Shown one piece after another: positions 7,028 through 15,553 of a stretch of DNA of 16,665 nucleotides (position 1 is its first letter; every line of letters starts with the position of its first letter). The notes under the pieces are model-generated. The model saw only the letters and a list, made by a program, of their open reading frames with translations. It made no database searches and was not told the DNA's origin. Source of the stretch: Fonsecaea monophora (lineage: Eukaryota; Ascomycota; Eurotiomycetes; Chaetothyriales; Herpotrichiellaceae); contig NW_019174143.1 in assembly GCF_001642475.1 (NCBI RefSeq), positions 1 to 16,665 of the forward strand. The letters are read 5' to 3'. The translations under genes were made by a program, and so were the position numbers.

Positions 7028-9637
7028 CTATTTCCTTCTCGTATAACCCGGGACCTGGAACGGCGTGGGAACAAACCATTTCGGGAATATCCCAGACTCG
7101 CGCTGTCGATGAATATACGCGGCCGTGACGTGTCCATTCTGTGTAAAATTCGATTGCGTGTCGTTATCGAATCCAGGGATAGGTGAATACTGTTTCTGCA
7201 ACGGTGCTAGCCGTTCTGGAGAGGACGGTAGGGAGGGTTCGGGCGAGTGCGCGGCTGTCGATTCGGGTCCGGATTGAGTTTCTTTGGTTTGTGAGCATTG
7301 CAGAGACTCCTCACATTTGAAAACGTGACTGTCTTTGATCAGCGTCGGAGTTCCCGATCTAACTTTGTGCGCCATGAGTTGCTCGGTATGCTGTTGAAGA
7401 AGAGCAGCAGGTGCTCGAGATGGCTGAACTGGCAGTGAAGGTGGATCTAGATCAAGATCAAAATCATCTTCAGAACTAGATTCTTGAGCCGCATTGATGT
7501 TGCCATTCAGTTGAGATTCCTCCGGCCCAACATGCTGGGGAATCTGACTGAGCGGAATGCTCAAAGAACTGGAGTCTTTGATCGAAATCTTCTCAGGTTC
7601 GCCTTCGAGCAACCCTTCCTGTGGCAATTGCGGAAGCGATGATTGTGGGAGAAATCCTTGCGTGACATCTTGGGTCGATATTTGTGACGGGTGAGGAATT
7701 GACGCGGGATAAACAGATCTTTGCGTGGCGTGTCTTCCAAATGAAAGGGTAGGTGAAGAGGTATGCAAGTTGTCGCTCCGTGGCGCTTTTGCCATCTTCC
7801 AATGTGTGCTTGCTGGATGCACAAACACGGGTTTTGGCAAAGGTACCTCTTCTGCTTCCTCGTCTTGTATCTCAGGCGCCTCGCCTTCTGCATCTGCGCT
7901 GCATCCTCCTAGCAGAGTAGGAATCAATAGTGGCGAGTCCGAAGGCTGCACATGATCAATGTCTGGACCACCAGAGTGTGGAGCTTCACCCTCTTTACTG
8001 GCACCATTACAACCATTCGGCGGCGGTGCGGAGGATAGAACAGCATTGGATCCGGCGTCTGACTGCCCAGGAAATTGCTCTGGTCGGATGGGGGATGACA
8101 CACGATGCAGGATCTGGATATTGAACTGTGTATCGTTTGCAATTGGCGAGCCGAAATCTGCAGCGTCGCAAATTTCCTCCAAGGATTCACGCGCGTGCTC
8201 ATTCGGATCCTGTGTCTCTGCGAGAACGGGCGACGAAGATCTGATGAAGCAGTCAAGACCTGGAGCAGAGGACTTGGTTGGCGGAGAATGAGCGTCAGCA
8301 AAGTCTCGAACAATCACACTTTGGTTTTCTTCTTGTAGAGAGTCCACGGCAATGTCTCCCCTTGAGCCACCGCTCCTGCTCGCAAAAAGCTGACTCAAGT
8401 TTGTCAGATTGTCCTCACTCCAGGAAACCAAAGTAGTCAATCCACTTCCTTGCAGTTGGCTTGTGGGAGGAATTTCAAAATCCTCGGTCGTTTTGTTCGA
8501 AGTCGTGGGTGCCTGGACAGTGGTAGCAGGTCTTGTAAACTCTGGCGAGGATGACGGAATTGACCACAAATTGACTTGAGAGTCCTCGATACGTGCGGGG
8601 CGTCGAAGCTGGTCGCGCTTTGGAAGCTTCAGGACGATCACCTTGCTCTTCGTCGAACCACGCCTCGGGGTCCGCGACCTGTTCATTTCTTTCCTAGTTG
8701 GAGAGGCTTCCGGAGGTATATTGACCGATCGTTCAGCTAATGGTGCTCGGCGAAGTGTGGAAAGGGTTTCGGGGGTCTTTCGGTTGCTCTTGTGTGTACT
8801 CTCACATAGGCTTTCCGGGGACTGGCTTGAGAGAACGACGTTCGTCTTCCGCTTTGGCGTTTCGGGCAGGGCAGAGTCCTGTTTTCCCAAAACCGTATCG
8901 GATGTAATCTCCATCTCATCTGCTGAGTCCTCAATCTCCAAAGGTCGGTCCAGGGATTCATCCGCGAAGTGGTGTTTTCTGTCTTCTACCTGATCGGTCA
9001 ACGCCTGCGCAAAATAATCGAAGTTCTTCACCGGATCTGAGAGAACTTCATCCTTTATTGCCAGTCGCTTAGATGACCTTCGAGTTGCCTCTGCGCTCCC
9101 GTTATCCGCAAATCCCACCTTCTTCTTTCTCTTCCTGGGTCTATACTCTGCCTGGCTATCTTGGTTGGAGGGCTCGATCTCCTGGCCTGGCAGACTGATG
9201 GTCTTCGGAGTCGCTTTGCGCTTTCGAGGCCTCCTCGGACTGTCGTATGTTCCGTCCAGTTGTGGCACAATGTAATTGTCACGTTCCCATTTTGAATCAT
9301 CTATCATAGTGTCATCAATGTCTTGATAGTCTCGAGGTGTCGAATCGAAGAAATCCATCTGCGTCAACGTTGAATCAGGCTTTTGTGCTCTCGGACGGGG
9401 CCGTTTTGGTGCCGGGGACGGCTTTTTCACGTCATCTAGATACTGCATGTCGCGGTCGTCGAAGCTCGGAGAGAAGGTGGAGATCCATTCGACTTGGGTC
9501 AGAGTCCGTTGGCTCTTCGAGGGTCGAGCGCTAGAGGTGATTTCCGTACCATTTGGTCGTTGTCGCTTCCTCGCCGCTGTAGGTGCAGGCGTGGTCTTTC
9601 GTTTGGTGCTTGTGATCGACCGAACAACTCCGGACAT
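7028..9637 (-). CDS. Hypothetical SQ/TQ-rich, disordered, probably nuclear protein
   Basis: A single exon of 869 residues that I cannot assign to a named family. It is rich in Ser, Pro and Gln and mostly disordered. Basic clusters that could be nuclear localisation signals occur at 136-145 (RPRKRKATPK) and 166-173 (RPRKRKKK). Two related motifs lie near the N-terminus, RTLTQVEWISTF (44-55) and STLTQMDFFDSTPR (89-102). I count 20 SQ or TQ dipeptides, with six between 638 and 709 and four between 782 and 833. Such clusters mark possible substrates of ATR/ATM (Mec1/Tel1) kinases. SP/TP sites are also frequent. The C-terminus (840-869) is unlike the rest, with YIHRQRESGIFPKWFVPTPF, and may be a conserved binding element. 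The upstream DNA has an MluI box within palindromes. A DNA-damage or cell-cycle role is inference only; the coding call is strong because of the length and absence of interruptions. Confidence 0.85.
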   Translation of the reverse strand: MSGVVRSITSTKRKTTPAPTAARKRQRPNGTEITSSARPSKSQRTLTQVEWISTFSPSFDDRDMQYLDDVKKPSPAPKRPRPRAQKPDSTLTQMDFFDSTPRDYQDIDDTMIDDSKWERDNYIVPQLDGTYDSPRRPRKRKATPKTISLPGQEIEPSNQDSQAEYRPRKRKKKVGFADNGSAEATRRSSKRLAIKDEVLSDPVKNFDYFAQALTDQVEDRKHHFADESLDRPLEIEDSADEMEITSDTVLGKQDSALPETPKRKTNVVLSSQSPESLCESTHKSNRKTPETLSTLRRAPLAERSVNIPPEASPTRKEMNRSRTPRRGSTKSKVIVLKLPKRDQLRRPARIEDSQVNLWSIPSSSPEFTRPATTVQAPTTSNKTTEDFEIPPTSQLQGSGLTTLVSWSEDNLTNLSQLFASRSGGSRGDIAVDSLQEENQSVIVRDFADAHSPPTKSSAPGLDCFIRSSSPVLAETQDPNEHARESLEEICDAADFGSPIANDTQFNIQILHRVSSPIRPEQFPGQSDAGSNAVLSSAPPPNGCNGASKEGEAPHSGGPDIDHVQPSDSPLLIPTLLGGCSADAEGEAPEIQDEEAEEVPLPKPVFVHPASTHWKMAKAPRSDNLHTSSPTLSFGRHATQRSVYPASIPHPSQISTQDVTQGFLPQSSLPQLPQEGLLEGEPEKISIKDSSSLSIPLSQIPQHVGPEESQLNGNINAAQESSSEDDFDLDLDPPSLPVQPSRAPAALLQQHTEQLMAHKVRSGTPTLIKDSHVFKCEESLQCSQTKETQSGPESTAAHSPEPSLPSSPERLAPLQKQYSPIPGFDNDTQSNFTQNGHVTAAYIHRQRESGIFPKWFVPTPFQVPGYTRRK

Positions 9638-9762
9638 GACACATACATGCTATACTTTGACACAAGAGAGGGCGGCAGGAGCAAGGCTACGGTTATTGTG
9701 TGAAGAGTAGCCTGGCGTATATTCGTCTCGGCGGGGCACACTCCATTGCGAAAATATAGGCT

Positions 9763-9813
9763 ACGTGACGCGAACGCGTCGCGTCACGTCACGGGTACAC
9801 GTGATACGTATCA
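9763..9813. promoter_or_regulatory. Palindrome cluster with MluI cell-cycle box and E-box
   Basis: Three symmetrical elements occur in 51 bases, 126-176 bases upstream of the SQ/TQ-rich gene. A 10-bp inverted repeat (ACGTGACGCG at 9763-9772, CGCGTCACGT at 9780-9789) has a 7-base centre that itself holds ACGCGT (9774-9779). ACGCGT is the MCB element bound by MBF at G1/S in yeasts. CACGTG lies at 9798-9803, overlapping the 12-bp palindrome TGATACGTATCA (9802-9813). The inverted repeat arms also resemble CRE-type TGACG half-sites. Regulation is inferred from these words. Confidence 0.5.
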
Positions 9814-10796
9814 TCAAAAGTCCTCGATATATTCAAGCAGTACAAGGCATGCATTCATGTTTGGACCAGAATCTGTCGGCTGGGGAAGTGGCAAGCAACC
9901 CAGTTGAGAACTGGTATGTGCCGTGGTACTGATTGCGTGCCATTTATGGTGCGGTGTTCACGAAGGACACCTCGATAAAGCAGTAGATGTGTGGGAAACC
10001 GATCGCTGTCTGGGGTCTGACTAGTTCCAGAAGCGCCATCACCATCATGAGTCGTGAGCCAGCCGTTCTGCTTCACAAACTTCACGGGGTAGCAGCAATC
10101 TATCTCGACTGTTCAAGCAGAAAAGGTGACGAGTGACAAGATACCGAATATAGGAATCCAGACCCTGCCAGACTTGGCGATAAGGTTAGTACTAATACAG
10201 ACTAAAAATACGCTATTGCCCCATCCGGAAAGCCACACAAGCTATTAGCGTCCTCGTAGGTTCCTTGAACGCTTCCCGAGGTCCTGTTCTCTTTGGACCA
10301 CTAAGCCGTGAGTGATACTCGTACAAGGCGCAACCCAATGCTCATCTAGACTTGAGCAACTCAACCAGACTACATACAACTCTTCCTCGCCCTGAGCTTT
10401 TAACTCAAATCAGCACACATCAAGCCAACATTTCAATATGTCGCGGTAGAAACCTTCAACCTGTCAGGCTCCCTGTCAGCCCCGCTACAGCTCCAGAAGT
10501 CAAATGGTCTCTCTTCTTACGGTCTTTGTGGAAGAACAATGAAGGACTTGAAGGCACGAGTGAAGCATTGTCCAAGACTTTATGCCACTAGAATGTCTCC
10601 TTGAACACTGCAGAGAAGACCAACAAAGGCTCATTGATGGATGACAGGATTTGGGTCTTTTTCCCATTGATATCGGCTTTGTATTCCTCAACCTCATGCT
10701 GCCTCAATGGGGCATTGTCTGAGGCTGCTCTCTCGAAAGGCATTGACCCATTGTGTACCACCCTGTCTCTCGCCGTGGGGACTCGATTCTGGGGCC
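9814..10796. other. Intergenic region, no supported gene
   Basis: About 980 bases lie between the palindrome cluster and the promoter of the small Ser/Gly gene. Short frames on both strands (up to about 79 residues) resemble no protein I know and have poor start contexts. No tRNA or 5S-like box pair was found. A GTTAGTACTAATACAG stretch near 10184-10199 looks like splice signals, but they are too close together to be an intron. Confidence 0.5.
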
Positions 10797-10798
10797 CT

Positions 10799-10805
10799 TA
10801 AATAT
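10799..10805 (+). promoter_or_regulatory. TATA-like box of the small Ser/Gly gene
   Basis: TAAATAT follows a GC-rich GGGGCCC stretch and precedes a long CA- and CT-rich, A-punctuated leader typical of well-expressed fungal genes. The start codon is about 210 bases downstream, implying a 5' UTR of roughly 180 bases. Confidence 0.45.
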
Positions 10806-11016
10806 CTCGAAGTATTCCACGCTCCAGTGCTTCTCTCCATACCAAAAGCTCCGCAACAAAATCAACACCTTCATCTTCGAGGCAAGAAAAAAAAATTCTC
10901 AAAAGACTCCAGCTCTCTCAATCCCACCGCTCTTCTCAAATTCCAAAAGGCCAAGACCTATCAACACTCTCACCAACTACTCCGAAAACCCATCAAATTC
11001 CAATTACACCTTGACA

Positions 11017-11295
11017 ATGCCTTCTGATTCGAAATCCTGCGGCGGGTCGTCTTCGGGCAAGAAGGATGGCTCTTCTTCAGGGTCTGGCTCTGGCTCCGGC
11101 TCTGGCTCTTCCAACACCTGCTCTGCTCGGACCTGGTCCTCCGAAGACTATGACCGCTTGGCCACCGCTGTGACTGCAGCGGTCAAAGCAGAGTACGGGA
11201 CCTATGGTGGCACGACTCGTGACGCCAGCGGAAAGTATGGAAGACGCGGCGCAATTTCCGAGGCGGACAGCCCCTACCACTATTCCAGCAAATAA
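11017..11295 (+). CDS. Small Ser/Gly-rich conserved-looking hypothetical protein (92 aa)
   Basis: The frame is open further upstream, but the ATG at 11017 is favoured. Its context ACAATGCC is near ideal for fungi, and the upstream bases read like a CA/CT-rich untranslated leader. The first 38 residues are low-complexity Ser/Gly with an (SG)n run. Residues 39-92 look like a compact conserved segment: WSSEDYDRLATAVTAAVKAEY, then GTYGGTTRDASGKYGRRG and ISEADSPYHYSS. The WSSEDYDRL part should form an amphipathic helix. There are two Cys (8, 36), no signal peptide and no membrane segment. I do not know its function. The organised promoter and ordered C-terminal half argue that it is a real, perhaps abundant or stress-related, small protein; that role is a guess. 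Confidence 0.7.
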   Translation: MPSDSKSCGGSSSGKKDGSSSGSGSGSGSGSSNTCSARTWSSEDYDRLATAVTAAVKAEYGTYGGTTRDASGKYGRRGAISEADSPYHYSSK

Positions 11296-11932
11296 GTTCC
11301 CCTGAGTTCACTTTCCCCAATTGAGGAGATACACTATTTTATCTCAAGTGAATCTTCCAAAACAGGTAAGCAATGAAACGGTCCGGCTAGAAATCTGACC
11401 AAACAGACGTGAGGTGGCAGTGGCAGGCTACTACTGACCTCGACGACAATAAAGACGTCTGGCGAAAAGCAGCCAAGTCGACAAGGTAAGTGAAAACACA
11501 AGTCATGGTAAGTGAGGCTCCGGGGTGGGGGTTTTTTTTTAAAGAGGTTTTTCCTCGATGATTGTTTCACAAAGGTCTGACATTATGATGGCTTTTTGTC
11601 GCATTGGTAGAGCAATATACAATTGATCGTTTTCCTCTAGAATATTTTTTTTTCTTTTCTTTTTCTCCTGATTCCGTAATTTTATTCGAAAAGAATCACC
11701 TCACATGAAAGTCTTGTGTGTCTCTGAGGGTTGATAAAGTATATGATATTAAGTACTATCCAGCACCTGACAATATCAGAACAGATGAGAAATCATTTAG
11801 ATAGCAAGCACCGACCAATTACCCCGTGCAATGCAGACGACAAAAAGCAAAAAGACTAGACCAACAAAAAACTCCATGGCAATGCGAGAAAAAGAGATGG
11901 GCGAATCCCGAGCACTTAGTTGCACACACGCC
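11296..11932. other. Intergenic region, no supported gene
   Basis: About 640 bases lie between the convergent small Ser/Gly gene (+) and secreted-protein gene (-). It holds T-rich runs (11530-11540, 11645-11665) and several GTAAGT-type words, but no coding frame or RNA gene I can support. Both 3' UTRs should lie here. Confidence 0.55.
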
Positions 11933-12517
11933 TTAGCAGCCAGCAACCATGTTGGCGTCAATGGGTCCCTTGCAGTCGATGCCGAGAGGGAACTCGCCGG
12001 CACCGTTCCACCAGATCTGGTAGGTGTTGAGGGCCTGGAGCTCCGGGTTCTGGCAGGCCCAGAACTTGTTCTCGCCGTTCCACACCAGCGAACCCGCTTG
12101 GTTGAAGGAGAAGCCCGTGGAGGCGGCGTCGGCGGGGACACTGCCGCCCGCGTGAGGGACGGTGAACTGCAACGGCGCCGTCTTGTCCGGCTGGATGTAG
12201 CCGTTCTGCCAGCCTGTGGGGCTCGAGTGGATCGAATCGAAGACCAAGGTGCCCTGCGTGTCGCCGCCGACGTGAGCCCCGGCCATGACCAGCGGCTCCG
12301 AGTACGTCTGGTACCTGATCTGGCCAAAGTACGCCGAGTTGTTGGCGTAGGAGAAACCAAAGTACTGGACCTCGTTGCTGTCGAAGAGGTCTACGTTGCC
12401 GACGACCAGGCCAAACGTGACGTCGACGGCGTCTTGCCGCTTTTCGGCCTTGAGGGGGACGGCACTGGCGGTGGAGAGGAGGGCCAATGAGGCCGCGGCC
12501 GTGGACAGGAAGAGCAT
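11933..12517 (-). CDS. Secreted cell-wall-like protein with Kex2 propeptide (PhiA-like, tentative)
   Basis: 194 residues from the ATG at 12517. The frame is open upstream, but this ATG directly begins a signal peptide (MLFLSTAAASLALLSTASA, 1-19) and sits about 180 bases from a TATAAA box. A short pro-segment VPLKAEKR ends with a KR (26-27) that fits Kex2 cleavage, leaving a mature protein starting QDAVDVTFGLVVG. The mature part has a likely beta-rich fold, one N-glycosylation sequon (N59-N-S) and three Cys (155, 182, 194). The C-terminal half (FSFNQAGSLVWNGENKFWAC then YQIWW and DC) resembles fungal PhiA-type cell wall proteins, but this comparison is from memory and weak. No GPI signal or transmembrane segment follows. 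Coding GC is clearly higher than in the flanks, suggesting good expression. Extracellular or wall location is well supported; specific role is unknown. Confidence 0.85.
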   Translation of the reverse strand: MLFLSTAAASLALLSTASAVPLKAEKRQDAVDVTFGLVVGNVDLFDSNEVQYFGFSYANNSAYFGQIRYQTYSEPLVMAGAHVGGDTQGTLVFDSIHSSPTGWQNGYIQPDKTAPLQFTVPHAGGSVPADAASTGFSFNQAGSLVWNGENKFWACQNPELQALNTYQIWWNGAGEFPLGIDCKGPIDANMVAGC

Positions 12518-12695
12518 GGTTAAAAGAAGTGGATGGGGTGAGTGACACAGGCGGTAAGTTGAAGGTGTTTTGACGTGCGCTGATTGAGGACTTGTCGGTA
12601 TTGCGACGTGGTATGTTTTATGATCAATCTCTGCTCTTGACAACTGTGATGGTGCTGGTAGTGACGGATTGCTTTGAGCCAGACGGATGCGACCC

Positions 12696-12701
12696 TTTAT
12701 A
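12696..12701 (-). promoter_or_regulatory. TATA box of the secreted-protein gene
   Basis: TATAAA is read on the minus strand, preceded by CA and followed by GGGTCGC. It is about 180 bases upstream of the start codon, leaving a 5' UTR of about 150 bases. Confidence 0.6.
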
Positions 12702-12703
12702 TG

Positions 12704-14014
12704 TTTGGGGGAAAGATTGATCGACTGACCTCACTCAGTATAGGCGAACTGAAACAAGAGGCTGGGACTGCCCTATGCTTAGGTAGGTGGTCACATGTTT
12801 TCATGTTGTGAGGGCTCAGTCCACAGACTTGCAGTCACATTTTTCCAAACTTTCCGTGTGTTCCTTGTGGTATACTTAGAAACAGCCCACACCTATGACG
12901 ATGGTGGTGGTGGTGATGGTGACAACGAGCCATTTTTCCCCAGATGTAACCCCCTGCAAGAAGAGGTGAAGAGGGTCATGCGAGCTGCAAGGCTGTGCAA
13001 GTTCTCCACAAATACAGCAAAAATTCTTTCGCTTGGCTTGTCTCAGATCCTTGCTCGCATGGGAACTCCCGTTGAACTCTCTGTGGGGACCAGGCTCGAG
13101 ATTCCGGATTGGGCTTAGTGCATCATCCGCTTCTCCCCAACTAGACAAAAGCTTAACCTCAAGTCCAAAGATCTAGATGGTAGGCCATATTACCAGCACC
13201 CAGATATTACATGGACGCATCGATCAGAAATAATACGGCGGTGATCTCGATATTTGCCGATTGGCTGCATATCACCCTTTTCCTCCAAGGGTTTCGATCC
13301 TTCGAGGCTTCACCCTTGGTACGGTAGGAAACTGGACTTGCTATGGTAATTTGCTTACGCAATATTAACATGGACGATTATTCGGTTTTGAGCCTCTGTC
13401 GTAGGGGAAAACTATCCCGCCGGTATTGACCAGAAGTGCAGCAACATGGGGGATGTAGGCGCGTTTGCAAACTGTGATTTATTGTGGCGTGTGCCTTTTT
13501 TGGTCACTGCTATCTCTGACGCTATCACTGTCTCTGTCTTGAGTTGCTGTCTTGATTTAGGCAAGACATTTGAGATCTAGCATGAACAGAATTGAAAAGA
13601 AAAGAAAATACAATAGACGCCGATCCTTTATTCAGGTCCACCGAATGGCATGTCTGCATCACAAGCTGAACTCAAGGGTTGCTTGGTTTTTTTGGGGAGG
13701 GGTCTGGTGTTTGTGCTGGTATTATTATTATTATCATTGGTCGTAATCACTGTCGCTTGTATTATTGGTTCGGTTTGGTGCCTCCAAGCCTGGCTGTCGG
13801 GTATCTGATGCGGGTTTCGCGTGATTTGTCCTCGCCGAAGGCGCCCAAGACAGGCAGGAAAGAAAAAAGTTTCTCAAGATATGTCGTACAATTGGGAGGA
13901 GCAGGCCGGCCTGGGAGAGTTCGGCTTCGGATTTGAATTGGGGATCGATCGCGTTGCGGCATACGGCAAGGGGGGCGCACAGCGAGCTGAAGGTGACACT
14001 CATTTCGTGCTGGC
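12704..14014. other. Long intergenic region, no supported gene
   Basis: About 1.3 kb lies between the secreted-protein promoter and the nuclease-fold gene. Short imperfect microsatellites occur at about 12899-12923 (GATGGTGGT type) and 13720-13735 (ATT type). The frames here (for example 12795-13118 + and 12876-13148 -) translate to unordered sequence, and the microsatellite accounts for part of them. I see no tRNA, no paired splice signals joining frames, and no repeat ends. Confidence 0.5.
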
Positions 14015-15158
14015 TCATTGATGTCCACCCTCGCCCTCGGCAGCTTTCACCAATGTCTTTTGGTCTTCTGCCGTCTCCAAAATCCCGCAAAGCTCGTCAA
14101 CCGAGAAGTCAATGGTCGCATTGTGCAGTGAGAGCGGGACATGCTCCCGAGGGACTATGTCGGACACTGATATTCTCAAGGGAGGCCCCGAGACACGCAC
14201 ACTATTCTCCGATCGAAGTTCCTGTGGAGGTCGTCGGAGTAAGCAATCATCCGAGATGGGGTTGGATGTACTAACCTGAGAGTATTCAATGAGACCGCTG
14301 TTAGTATCACTATGATCTTCACTGCCGCGTCTCCAAGTGTGGAGAGTCACTTTCTTTGTTCGAAGGGAGTCACAATCGATGTCAATCACCATCTGAGTCA
14401 ATCGCTTAGCTTCCAATAGATAGAACTCGGCCAGTTCCGGTAGCCTATTGCGATGTTGTGAGCAGGCGAACTCCAGAAAGAGACCACAGGTTGGTGCAGC
14501 CCGGTGAGTGATGTAGTTATCAGGTTGATGTTTGTCGAAGGTCGTCCTCCCAACCACATCGGCACTCCCATGGGCTATGATCTGCGCCCCAAACTGTTCG
14601 CGCTCCTGGTCACCCGCGCAAAGGCGGTTCAGCTTGGACCGAAGCTGGAAGTAGAACTCATAGAGGAAGGCTGCGTGGGCGGAAGAAGGCACACGGTGGA
14701 CAAAGATTGCAATTCGGGAAAAATAGTCAAACCTGTAGACGCCGGAGCCTGTGGATTGGCTTGAGCCAAGATGGAGGAACCGAAAAATGTCCTTTCAAAA
14801 CATACCGCACTTTCCAACCACTGTTGTCAAGGAAACTATGCAGGATCTTCCAGTCGTCGCGTCCAAGTGGGTATTCTTTCCAGTGCTCATCTGCACAGCC
14901 ACCAGATAAACGAGCTTTGATGTCATGGATGATGAAGGACACGGTACGAGGGCAATTGATGGAAGTGATAAATGCGTGGCCGTGGGAGAAATCAGTGAAG
15001 GATCCGAAGAGTGACTCGTGCTGGCGCCATCGTCCGGGCGATGAAGTGTCATTTTCTCTTTCTGTCGTGGGGAGCTCACAGGGCGAGACGAGACTTGTTT
15101 TGTGATGAGACAACACTGTAAATAGACAAGGAAGTGAACCAAAGGTGCTAGCTGACAT
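14015..15158 (-). CDS. Fungal restriction-endonuclease-like (PD-(D/E)XK / Uma2-like) protein
   Basis: Exons in order: 15158-14806, 14732-14276, 14221-14015, giving 338 residues. Intron 1 (14733-14805, 73 nt) starts GTATGT and ends TACAG; removing it joins GWKV to RFDYFSRIAIFVHRVPSSAH in frame. Intron 2 (14222-14275, 54 nt) starts GTTAGT, has CTTAC and ends ACAG. It is in frame, so without splicing the protein would have 356 residues. The segment GSADVVGRTTFDKHQPDNYI followed by LFLEFACSQHRNRLPELAEFYLL resembles a fungal family with a PD-(D/E)XK nuclease-like core (pattern PD ... hydrophobic-E-x-x-x-SQ). The later DIDCDSLRTKKVTLHTWRR and the end IDFSVDELCGILETAED also match my memory of that family. 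Catalytic activity is unproven. The start at 15158 (CAAACATGTC) is preferred; an upstream in-frame ATG at 15248 is possible. Confidence 0.72.
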
Positions 15159-15553
15159 GTTTGATATTTGGTTTCTTTTGTACACAGACCCTTCGGCTGA
15201 GTTGCAGTAACTTGGTGTTACTGTCACACTTCGTGTCGTGCCTAACATGTCACCATGTCTAGTGGACTCAGTGCCTAGGCAGATCCCCTAGGCAGGTCAC
15301 GAATGTGAATCAAAGCCGTGCAGTAGACATCCCTCCTCAACGATCGCCGCATGCCTTCTGCACCAAGGCTGAAGCCTCGAAGCCTCCCACCTCCTCAAGG
15401 ACAAACGCGCCACGAATGACATCAGGCACGGGATGGTTGATCATCCGCAGTCACTGCGGCAATGCGGAATGAAGATGCTGTTGGCGCAGCGAGGGCACTT
15501 GGGTACGTGAGACAATAGCCACCACCACTGCTCTTTTCATGCTGATCACAGGT
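15159..15553. other. Intergenic region, no supported gene
   Basis: About 395 bases lie between the start of the nuclease-fold gene and the stop of the VOC gene, both on the minus strand. A direct repeat CCTAGGCAG occurs twice near 15273-15296. No other structure is seen. It should contain the promoter of the nuclease-fold gene. Confidence 0.5.

Noticed and set aside
10184..10199. GTTAGTACTAATACAG read as an intron
   Set aside because: Donor, branch and acceptor words are present but span only 16 bases, far below any functional spliceosomal intron, and no coding frames flank it.
10753..11016. Upstream in-frame extension of the small Ser/Gly protein
   Set aside because: The translation looks like a translated CA/CT-rich leader, crosses the TATA-like box, and the ATG at 11017 has a much better context.
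12795..13148. Opposed short frames on both strands (107 and 90 codons)
   Set aside because: They overlap each other, include a GGT-type microsatellite and show no recognisable domain, signal peptide or start context.
13734..14090. Minus-strand frame of 118 codons overlapping the 3' end of the nuclease-fold gene
   Set aside because: It conflicts with the supported exon of the gene at 14015-15158 and its sequence is unordered.
15159..15248. Start of the nuclease-fold protein at the ATG at 15248
   Set aside because: The extra 30 residues have no conserved look and the ATG at 15158 has a fair context; kept only as an alternative.
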